Assembly (NCBI GenBank): GCA_001931905.2
Contig: MSJI02000462.1
Span: 1-39,669 of the forward strand
Length of the DNA stretch: 39,669 nucleotides
Origin: Cladosporium sp. IMV 00045
Lineage: Eukaryota > Ascomycota > Dothideomycetes > Cladosporiales > Cladosporiaceae
Reading direction: 5' to 3'
Below are positions 21,421 to 30,250 of the stretch, piece after piece. How positions within the stretch are numbered: position 1 is the stretch's first letter; every line of letters begins with the position of its first letter. The position numbers and the translations under genes were made by a program. Under the pieces are notes generated by a model. It did not search any database. It saw nothing but the letters and a program-made list of their open reading frames with translations, and was not told the origin of the DNA.

Positions 21421-22289
21421 ATGGCACCCTCAAAGCTACTCTTCCTCTCAGCCCTCACAGCAATGGCCAGCGCGGCACCTCAGTTCCACCCACACGACAA
21501 ACCATCCGACCAGCCCATCCCGGACATCTACAAAGGCCACAATGGCCAAGCCAAAGTCCGCACCGGCGAAGCCATGAACTGGATACAGAAAGACAACACC
21601 AAAGGGCCCACATCACCTCCCTCAAGCGGCTATCAATGTTACCATGGAGATGTCTCTGCATATCCAAGTAACGACGAGTGGCTCTCCTTCGATGCCCTCT
21701 GGGACATCAACAAAGACACCATCCTGGCAGCGAACGAAGGAGACGCCGACATCACGCGCTACATCCACGACTCCACCCTCCAGGTCGCCGAGGAAAGCAA
21801 CGTCAACGCCCGTCTGATCCTCGCCGCGATAATGCAAGAGGTATGAAACTCACTCTCGCCATCCCTGACAAAACCAACTAACGAAACCCCCTCCCCTAGT
21901 CCTCCGGCCAAGCCTCCGTCCCCTGCACAGGCCACATGCCCAACTGCGGCCTCCTGCAAGCCTCCTACAGCTCCCACTCCTTCGACCCGTCCCACCCCGC
22001 CTCATCAATCCTCCTCATGATCCGAGAAGGCGTGCAGGGCACCACCACCGGCGGTCCCACTGGCCAAGGCGGACCTGGCTTCGCGCAGTTTCTTTCCGGT
22101 GGCTTAGACTGGACGAACGATCCCCAGCCGGGGAACCCTTACACTGCTGCTAGGGCGTATAATTCCGGCGAGGTGGCGGAGGGTGGCGATTTGGATAGTG
22201 TGAAGTGGGGGAAGAGGGCGTATGTGAATGATGTTGCGAATCGATTGGTGGGGTGGGATGGGAGGGGGAGGGGATTTGGGGGTTGTTGA
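21421..22289 (+). CDS. Secreted lysozyme-fold / lytic-transglycosylase-like protein
   Basis: Two exons, 21421-21840 and 21900-22289, with a 59-nt intron, encode 269 aa. The N-terminus is a clear signal peptide (MAPSKLLFLSALTAMASA, cut before APQF). The core LILAAIMQESSG (E140) followed by CGLLQA (157-161) matches the two hallmark motifs of the SLT/GH23 fold: the catalytic Glu in a QES context and the GLMQ-like loop. The spacing of about 17 residues between them is normal. Cysteines include the pair bracketing the active-site loop (C149, C156) and a C-terminal Cys. GH23-type enzymes cleave the MurNAc-GlcNAc bond of bacterial peptidoglycan, so a role against or on bacteria is the natural hypothesis; the fold assignment is from motifs only. 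The catalytic Glu is the last codon of exon 1. Confidence 0.75.
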
Positions 22290-22824
22290 GTGATGGGAGG
22301 AGGGGGAGGGCGGGATGATAGGAAGTCTCTCGAGGCGATTGGACTGCTTTTTTTGTGCGAAGCATCGGTGGCGCAAAGGCGAGCTTGTGGCCATGTTTGC
22401 CAATGATAGATTAAAAGGAGGCAAACGAATATGCTGTCTCCGCAAAAGGCAGATCTGGGAACATGGACGGCATCTGCGACAGGAACGCGTTACAACTCAG
22501 TGTTTTATCGGGCATATAGCGGAAAACATCAAAATTTGCAAACTCATCAGTCAAGATTCTCGTTCGATTTCTTCGGTTGATGACATGGAGGTAGAGTCGT
22601 CCACCAATTCTCACATGTTCTGCGACGGCACTTTCCTCATACAGCAAGCGCCAAGTCCGATGACGCTGCGAACCGATGATGAAAGTGAAGTTGATGCGTC
22701 GAGGGGTTTGATTAAAATCGCGGGGATATACAACAAGGTATCGTACAGAGAAAACACACAACATCAAGGGAACCGAGTCCTCACATCCGCCCAAACCAAC
22801 AAGGCGGCAACAACACCTCCCACC
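22290..22824. other. Intergenic region
   Basis: 535 nt between two genes on the plus strand. It contains the lysozyme-fold gene's 3' flank and the DUF1769 gene's promoter and leader. Open frames here lack ATG starts or are shadows. Nothing else seen. Confidence 0.4.
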
Positions 22825-23946
22825 ATGGCAGACAAATACATCCTCTCCGTAACCGCCGGCCCGACCTACACCGACCAACACCCCATCCCCATCAACAGCG
22901 AAAAACCCACACACATCGACTCCCCCCTCGCAACCTGCAACCTCACCGCTCGCATCCAAAACTACCGCGGCCTGCCCCAAGGCTCCCCATCCACATCCCC
23001 CTACTTCTCGCACCCCTCCCACACCTCCGACCTCTACAGTCTAGGATTCACCCTCACGCCGAAGAAACCCCTCAACGGCCACGCGCTCGTGCTCGGAAAC
23101 GACTTCGACCACCCCATCCGCGACAAGCTGCCTCCGGGCTTCAACCAAGCCTTCAATCTGGTCAAATGGTTCATCGACCCGGGTCTTTACGGGGACGTCT
23201 ATTCCGACGAACCGCATTTGTACGGACCCCTGCTGAGCAGCATCAACACGCTGCGAGTGGGGCCGAAGGATGATAGGCAGCAGGAGAAGGTCGAGGAGGA
23301 GAGGAAGGATGTGGAGGCTGTGGTGGTGCAGGAGGGCGCGGACGGGGATGGCGAGGAGGTTAGGAAGGCTGCTGGGTTGCCGGACGATGCGGGCCAGAGG
23401 AAGAAGCATTTCCTCACGGAGGCGAATTTGAAGGATTTCGAGTTTGAGGAGGGAAGGGAGTATGCTATGGATTTCTTCAATCCGTATTTGGATTTCAATG
23501 GTGAGTTTTTCTCATCTACCGATGGAGGAGGGAGGGGAGGTTCTTGAACTTTCTTACCCAAGAAAAGAGGCCGGTCAGATCGGGCTCACTAACAAGACCG
23601 CAGACTTCGCCCTCCGCCTCCCAGGCTACGGTATGATCCCCGGCATCACGATTCCCATCATCAGCTTCTGGGACGGACAACCTCTTCGGTAAGTGCACTC
23701 GTTCATCAGCTTATGGACTTTCTTTCCTTCTTTCTTGTTTGTTCCCCTCAAAAAGAGACATATTATTCTGCAGAGGCAAGGAAGGCTGATTTCTCCCGAC
23801 TTTGCTGACGCAAAAGTACGCACGCGCTCAGATACGTGCTGAAAGACCGGACGACCGACGAGACGGTTTTCGTCGTCATTTTCACGCTGAAGCCTAAAGA
23901 TGGTGAGGAGGCGGGGGAGAGTGGGAAGAAGGAAGAAGGAGGATGA
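22825..23946 (+). CDS. DUF1769 (UPF0590) family protein
   Basis: Three exons, 22825-23500, 23604-23688 and 23817-23946, with introns of 103 and 128 nt (donors GTGAGT and GTAAGT; TGCTGAC branch in the second), give 296 aa. The start MADKYILSVTAGPTYTDQH, the DLYSLGFTLTPKKPLNGHAL region, the YAMDFFNPYLDFNDFALRLP segment and the PGITIPIISFWDGQPLR stretch are the pattern of the fungal DUF1769 family, whose biochemical role is unknown. A Glu-rich, lineage-variable insertion (VEEERKDVEAVVVQE) separates the two conserved blocks, and the tail is acidic/lysine-rich. Cytosolic or associated with membranes is not decidable here; there is no signal peptide. The gene is convergent with nudC. Confidence 0.85.
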
Positions 23947-24543
23947 TGATGCGGATCTTGATTAAGGGGATGATCTTGTGGAAGAGGAGGCGTGACAGAA
24001 TGGCAGTGTCCTCGTTTGAAATAAGAACAGCATGATGAATATCTGGACTTTTACGGATAGCATACAATAGATGCAACCGGTCGGCGGTGGTTCGCTGCAC
24101 GGCCTGTGAGGATGAGAACATTGGGATGATTCCCTGGAACGCCTCCTTGCACCTTGCAAATCAGAGAGGGACGGACATACACGATCATATTGCCAGGCAG
24201 TCAAAGCCAGAGGAGGGTGATGGCATTACTGCTGTTGGTCATTGAGGGCATTGAAACATACAGAAAGAAGAGCAGAAGAAGAAGCAACGACTCAGACGAT
24301 AGAAACGCAAGCACACGAATGATACCTTTTTTGATGTAGACCTTTTCCCTGAAAACAAGCGCTTTTGACTGTCGTGAATAACATATGCATTTGGAAATGA
24401 GCCAGGTCCAGCTCCTTCATGCTCAATCTCAACCCGCAAGACTTCAGAATCTCGCCCAGTATGCCATAACTTTTCTGCGCCATCTTCGACCGTTTCCATG
24501 AGCTCATGTAATCGTCAAACTTTCTTCCCCAAAACCTGCCGCC
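23947..24543. other. Convergent intergenic region
   Basis: About 600 nt between the stops of the DUF1769 gene (+) and nudC (-), so it should hold both 3' UTRs. No gene, RNA or repeat recognised. Confidence 0.45.
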
Positions 24544-25215
24544 TCAACTCATCTTCGCATTACTAAAATCCATCTCGGGATGCTGCTCCTTGAACTTCTT
24601 CAGAATGTCCTCCTTCTTCTGCTCATCGCTGCTCAACCCGCCCTTCTCCTTCTGCTGCTGATCGAACATCATCTTCTCGACCATGCCGCGGGTCTCGCCG
24701 TCCAGATCGCTCAGCTTGCTGTTCTCGGGCGAGATTTTGCTCACGTCGATGCGCGGCGCGCTCGTCACCACGTGCTCCCACCATTCCATCTTGTTCGATT
24801 TCGAGAGCTGGATGGAAAGTTCTTTGGGGCCCGAAGGGAGCGTGTCGAGAGTCCAGGTCGAGTCGTCGAGCAGGATGGGGTGCGGGAGTGGGCCCTGCGG
24901 ACGGTTGTGTTAGGAAAAGTGGAAAAGAGAAAACATGATGGTTCAAGATCTCATGGTTCATGCTATATCACTCACGTCAATAATGGGTTCTTGTCCCTTA
25001 ATCCCGGCTTTCAGACTGTTCCGCCCGATCTTCACATCGAGGTCTTTGCCCTTGAAATTCGCGGGTATCTCAGCCGTCACTTCCAGGTCGGCGATGGTCT
25101 GCGTCCATTTGTACGGCAGGGCGCTCTGCTCCGCTTGCTCTTTGGCTTTGGCGTCTTTGTCGAGGCGTTCGCGCTCGGAGGGCGTGGGTGAGGAGGGTCG
25201 GTTTTCTTCGGCCAT
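24544..25215 (-). CDS. nudC: Nuclear movement protein NudC (CS/p23 domain)
   Basis: Two exons, 24976-25215 and 24544-24894, with an 81-nt intron (GTGAGT...CAG), give 196 aa from [10 protein letters not shown] Lys/Glu-rich helix precedes the CS domain (about 34-125), which contains [40 protein letters not shown] and the conserved LDDSTWTLD and MEWWEHVV motifs. The tail is helical ([20 protein letters not shown], then EQHPEMDF). NudC proteins are Hsp90-linked co-chaperones that stabilise Lis1/NudF and dynein and are needed for nuclear migration. The length equals that of Aspergillus-type NudC. The same frame stays open for at least 94 more codons upstream to an ATG at 25497; the start chosen here follows the family. 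Confidence 0.93.
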
Positions 25216-26208
25216 TTTTGGGGTGTTCTTGGGGGTGGTTGTTGTTTTGCTGGTGCTGCTGATGGAAGTGGGATGTTTTGGCGGAAAGTGGCCGCGGTAG
25301 GCCAGATTTGTTGCTGTCTGTGGAGGTGGGAGCGCGGGGTCGTGGGTGTTGTTGTTGGTGGGGTCAGAAGTGCCTCCTCGAGGCGTTTGGCTTTCATGTT
25401 GTGAGGCTTCAACTTGCTTCAATGTTTCTTTTAGTGCTTCTGCTGCCTCCTCCATCTTCCTCATGCCCTCTTTGAAGTCGTCACTTGCTGCTGCCATTCT
25501 AATCGGATTTGCAAGAAGTAGGTAGGTGAGGGTATTGGAATTGATGAGACCAAGAGCAAGATCGTTAGAAGAAGTCACTGACAACCGTCGCTGCTTCCTC
25601 AAGTAAAACTTGTTACTTAGGACTCAACAGTCGAGACATAAACAATTCTAATCCGTCTTTGTCGGTCCAATACATGCATTCATCAACCGCTAATCTTCGA
25701 ACAGAACAGCCTCGATTTACAAAAGCTCACTCGAAACATAGCTCAAAACTGCGATCTGTCCACACACAAGTATCAGAATGAAAGAACATGAGCACAGATC
25801 ACAACAAGCATTAGCACAGAGACTATGTACACGCATTCATGCAACTAAAGAAAGGAAAAATAAAAAAGATTGGGGGTATAAAATGCATGCGCTTGTCCTT
25901 GACCTTCTCTCCCATTCCTCTCTTCCAGATCGGACCCGCTCACAAAAACAAAAACCAGAAACACCGCCATGTCATCGAAACAGAAAAGAAAATCCACTCT
26001 TTCCACACACCGAACCTGCGGTAATGAAAAGAAAGAATAATCTCGAGTTCATTTTGTCCCCACAACACCGCCCCATCTTTCGTCAAAGGAATAGTAATCC
26101 AATTATCCTCAACAAGCGAGGCTACCCCATCACATCGAAAGAAGACCAGCCTCCCTCTTCCGCTCAAGAGCAAATATTATCGTCTCAACTTTCTCGCAAG
26201 ACGAACGT
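25216..26208. other. nudC 5' region and receptor 3' flank
   Basis: About 1 kb. 25216-25497 is an in-frame open extension of nudC with a possible coiled coil. The remainder (about 25600-26208) is AT-richer and probably holds the receptor gene's 3' UTR and the nudC promoter. The plus-strand open frame 25778-26449 is antisense to the receptor's last exon and is not called. Confidence 0.4.
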
Positions 26209-28041
26209 TCAACCAAAGAAGAACGTGCCAGCCTTTCTCTTCGCTCTCTTGGGCGTCATCTCAAAATCCGAGCCTTGCAAGGAGAGAGATGATCCTCTCG
26301 ACATGGGGGTAGGAGGCGGAAGTGGCGAGGTGATGTTCTGTGCCACGACAGCTGGCGCGGGCGAGCTAGGAGGCAGAGCCGCTGGCGCGTGGCGGCGGTT
26401 GGACATGCTGTACGCGTCGCGGGGCGTGGCGTCTGACGGTACCCTTTGATGCGGAATCAGAGGCTTGTGGCGGGGCCGGTGGGGTAGTTGGCCTGGCGGT
26501 GGCACGCTGGGGAGACTCTTGCTGATGTAAGGTTCGGAGCGCGAGACGTGGAATTCGGTCTCTTTGTTGATCTCCAGATTGGGTCGGGACGGGCGAGTGG
26601 ACAGCTGAGAGTCCTGGGCGTTCGCTCGGGCGTTCTCCGTGCAGCGATTTACACACGCAGTGTCCTGGAGTTGGTGAGGATGGTGTTGGCCAGGCGGTGG
26701 CAGCTGGGCGATGGCTTGTGCAAGCATGCTGGGCCTAGGTGGGCGGACGGGAGGCGGTCCTTTTGTGGCTTTCGCTTGAGCATTCTCGGTGCAGCGGTTC
26801 ACGCATGCGGTATCTTGGAGCTGATGGGGATGGTGTGATCCTGGTGGCGGTAGCTGCGCGATGGCCTTCTCAAGAGCATCCGGGCCCAGATTGCGCATAG
26901 GGATGTGTGCCTTTTCTTGGAAATTATGAGGCTGGTAGTCGCCCCGTTCATCGTAACCACTATCGTTAATTGGGTCTTGTGATTCTGAATCGAAGCCGTT
27001 GGTGGTCCTTGTGCCGCGGTAGTGAGAGGCCAAAGAGCTTGTCCAGCGACGGAAAGGTTTCCAAAGGACCGCTTTCATTGATGGAACACAAGCACAGATC
27101 TGTCCGCAGAGTTAGCTTTTGTTGCGCGCTGGTTGGGAAACTGGATGCGTTATAGACTTACGACTGCAAGGTGGATTTCGATGGCTGCGCAGATCCACAA
27201 GGGATACGTGTACCAAGTTTCATCGTAGGTAGCGACCAAGCCTTGGTAAACGAAGTAGGTTCTGACAATGCCGGCGATAGTGACTACGATACCGGCAGAC
27301 AAGAGAAAGCAGACACCGATGCGTTCTCTCAAAGGCATGCGTAGACGCATTACTGCGGGAATCGGAAGAATCGTGCAGAGCAGATCTGCCACGCAGGTGA
27401 TTATACCTGATGCCAAAAGAACTTCGCCTTCGTCTAGGCATTTGCCTTCGATGACGTTGGGGAACTGCCAGTACGCCTGAACGGGGCTGATATTCATACG
27501 TCAGTAACCATCACATTGATCGAACAAATGGAGTGTTCACTCACATGCATAGGAACACGCACAGCAACACGAAGAGAACGATGATAGCAACGTTCAACGC
27601 CATGTTAAAATGCAGTGCATACGCGTACCATCGAGCATTAGTGTCTCGAATTAGGCGGTAGTAAAGGAATATCAGCGACAATCTGATGAAGCCGGAGGCC
27701 AGGGCGAACAAGAGCTTTGCAACAAACGCAACTATGCTGGTTTGCTGAATCATGCTCGGCGGTAGGTCCCAGATGTGTCGATCCCAGCCGTACTTGCGGT
27801 TTGCCAGTAACACAGTGATGGTCAAGCCGACGGTGCAGATGTATGCCAGGATGATCATCACGTCGTCCATGCCCGATTGGCACTTCACCATTACTCGCGA
27901 GTAGAGGCGTACGATGACTGCCAGGGTCACCAGGATGATGAAGACGATGTTGACAATGAGGAGCGCATCGCCTCGCGTGACCGGGTTGGAATAATTAGGG
28001 TTGGGCCAGTCGGCGTATACTGAGAGAGGAATCTCTCTCAT
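26209..28041 (-). CDS. Seven-TM rhodopsin-domain (Pth11-like) membrane receptor
   Basis: Three exons, 27545-28041, 27162-27486 and 26209-27099, with introns of 58 and 62 nt, encode 570 aa from the ATG at 28041. Residues about 25-290 carry seven hydrophobic helices in the order typical of the fungal rhodopsin-domain family (PF20684): TM1 LLIVNIVFIILVTLAVIVRL, then DDVMIILAYICTVG, the loop with the YGWDRHIWDLPP sequence, and later the CIPVQAYWQFP and EGKCLDEGEVLLASGI motifs. There is no CFEM domain. The roughly 280-residue cytosolic tail is Pro/Ser-rich and contains a 50-residue duplication with a HHPHQLQDTACVNRCTEN core. Pth11-like receptors sense surfaces or small ligands through G proteins; ligand and partner are unknown here. 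Confidence 0.9.
26623..26865 (-). repeat. Duplicated 50-codon segment in receptor tail
   Basis: Copy A runs 26716-26865 and copy B starts at 26715, so the period is exactly 150 nt. Over the 31 aligned codons from AIAQLPPPG to CTENA[QR]A, 19 differ only synonymously and 2 change the residue. The shared peptide has HHPH followed by CVNRC. Confidence 0.9.
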
Positions 28042-28399
28042 CGTGTCGGAGTGATGATATTCGTGTCGGTCCAATTAAGAAAGTAAATTCGAGAAAGTGA
28101 TCGATGAGTGGTACCAGGAGGCGATTGCTGAGAGATGCCAGTCCTCTCCGCCTCCTGTGATGAACAGTAGGGCCTGCCGTTTCAATGATGATATGGTCAA
28201 TGAGATCGGTGAATGACGCTACCCGGAACGCAAGAATTGAAAGCAAAGACAAACAGCAACATCCAAATTATGAGCAGAGAAAATACGAAACGAAGGAACT
28301 GGTCGAGGGCCGCTACATGTGGAACGAGTCGGATTATTATTGAACTTGTTCGAGCGGTCGCGGCTGAGGCGCGCTATGCCAGAGGTCCAAGTACCCGGC

Positions 28400-28729
28400 T
28401 CAGCCGTAGCACAACTGCGTCGATGCTGCAGACGTTAAAAGTGGATCGGAGCGTTGCAGATGGGAACAATGCACTGGCATTGAATACGAATCGTCGGCAG
28501 AAGAAGCAGAGAGGATGACCTTCCCCGGGCGTTTGCTATAGGCAGTCAGGAAACAATCACCGCCGGTACATGTACCATGATCGCGGCACACTTGCTGAGG
28601 CGACATCCTTGGATAAAGCACTTGAGGCCACTTTATCGCAGCCACGTTAATATATGCAGGATGTCCTGCAGAGGAGACACGGCAGACATGGGAGCCGAGA
28701 GTCGTGCCTACTGCTGCAAACGGCAACAT
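28400..28729 (-). CDS. Possible small cysteine-containing ORF
   Basis: 109 codons from an ATG at 28729. The start MLPFAAVGTTLG is only weakly hydrophobic, so a signal peptide is doubtful. Six cysteines are present, three of them in CRDHGTCTGGDC. I recognise no family and the frame may be chance. RNA evidence would decide it. Confidence 0.15.
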   Translation of the reverse strand: MLPFAAVGTTLGSHVCRVSSAGHPAYINVAAIKWPQVLYPRMSPQQVCRDHGTCTGGDCFLTAYSKRPGKVILSASSADDSYSMPVHCSHLQRSDPLLTSAASTQLCYG

Positions 28730-29803
28730 CACCGCAGGGATTCCCCACCAAGGCGGACTCGAGATGACGTTTCAGGCAGAGCATGAGTCGGACATTTTGC
28801 TCACCGCGGGGAGAGAGCGTGCGAAGCAGTGACGTTTGAAGGCTCGAGAGATGTTGTTGGTGGGAGAAGAGATGGTCCAGGCACACGGAAAATCAATCTT
28901 GGTCCTTTCGTCGACGTCGCACCACACCCTTAGCGCAGCCGTTGGCTGATTGAAGACGCAGCTGTGGCAGGCATCCGCGGCAGGCCTCTCCCTGACAGTA
29001 GCAGCGAAACAGCATGCAAGATCCTTTCACGGCAAAGGGTGCGACGGTACCGACACATTCCGAGTATTGTCAACAAAAGGGTAGTCGGCATGTTATGCAC
29101 GGAGTCACGGGCAGGGTCAGAGGAGTCCAGTGCGCTATGGATGAAGTCGGAGCTACGACTTCACCTCCACACGCTTTTAAATTAAGAGAACCACACCATC
29201 CCTGCCGCCACTCCAGATCAGCGAGCAGGGTTTGTAACCTTGCAGCTTGCAATCTATCAGATCTGCCGGCCCGCGACTGTTGGCGCTATCAAAAACAATG
29301 TTCAATCTGGCCATCATGACGACGACGGATGCGCTATGTTTATACATCTACCGTTGGCCATCGTGTGCCTGTCATCTTGCTCTCGAGTCAGGTTCACGAA
29401 AAGTATAAGTCGCTCTCCGCGGCCGTACTAACCTCAGGCCGCCGCTTCATGCCGATACTGGAAGAAGAGATAACAGATCAAAGGCCAAGTGTCCGAAGGC
29501 GATGACAATTCTCTACCGACACCAGCCATGACGAGGACACAAGGTCTGCCAAGCTATGCCACATACTCCCCATCCCCCGTAAACACCAAAACCAGAGCCA
29601 ATAACTCACTTCATAGCATGACGAAGAAACAGCCCTGAACGAGGGCATCAAATCCTTCAAGAGGAGTCGACTCCTCGGCGTTTTCCTCTTCCGTTTAATC
29701 CCCCAGCGCTCACGTTAGGGTACAAAAAGTCTATCAGAACCTCAAACCCATCATCAACAAGCCCAAACGGAGTATAAAACTCAACTCACAAAAGAGTCTG
29801 GCC

Positions 29804-29980
29804 ATGTCCGAGCAAACGCCGCTCCAGCACGACGACCAACTGCACTTTGATGCCATGACACAGGACCATCTCAAACGCACTAGCACCAAAGGCCGAGAAT
29901 GGGAGGAAATTCCAAAACACAATTCGACCAATACAAGCAGCCAGATTGAACCCTTTATCCGTGTTCGGAATCCACTCTGA
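29804..29980 (+). CDS. Possible 58-aa small ORF
   Basis: Starts MSEQTPLQHDDQLHFDAM and ends PFIRVRNPL. The composition is protein-like and hydrophilic. A TATAAA sits at 29773-29778, only 26 nt before the ATG, which is close for a leader of normal length. Upstream codons in frame are open but start without an ATG. No family recognised; it could also be a last exon. Confidence 0.2.
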   Translation: MSEQTPLQHDDQLHFDAMTQDHLKRTSTKGREWEEIPKHNSTNTSSQIEPFIRVRNPL

Positions 29981-30250
29981 TGAATTCGCAGAGCACTATT
30001 CGTCTCGTGCATTCGGTCAATGAGCTTAACTCTGAATTTGCCTCCAACAATCTACACAGGGCTGCGGTCTAGATTCCTGATCGGTAGTGCCCAACCGACA
30101 GCACCGACAAGAGGGGACCTGAAGGCCCAAGTATCAAGCAAAAAAGAATGGACACGCAACGGTCGAGATCCTCACCACATCAGATCGAATGCCGTTTCCT
30201 GTCTACCTGACCTTACCTCAGTAACATCCAGACATCCCAACGACACGCAT

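Larger units (their letters stand above)
28042..30250. other. Gene-poor region, about 2.2 kb
   Basis: It includes the receptor promoter and the 3' flank of the ABC transporter. Only short open frames occur. Two are noted at low confidence: a 109-aa cysteine-containing frame on the minus strand (28400-28729) and a 58-aa frame on the plus strand (29804-29980). No RNA gene, repeat or transposon remnant recognised. Confidence 0.4.

Noticed and set aside
22411..23022. 203-codon minus-strand frame upstream of and over the DUF1769 start
   Set aside because: Half of it is antisense to the DUF1769 first exon; composition is a shadow and no domain is visible.
25778..26449. 223-codon plus-strand frame antisense to the receptor's last exon
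   Set aside because: Its second half is antisense to coding sequence and its first half lies in the likely 3' UTR; no recognisable protein.
29528..29700. Possible spliced small gene: ATG at 29528, donor GTAAAC at 29579, acceptor at 29616, continuing to a stop near 29700
   Set aside because: The implied intron is only 38 nt, below the usual fungal minimum, and no further splice connects it in frame to the 58-aa frame at 29804.
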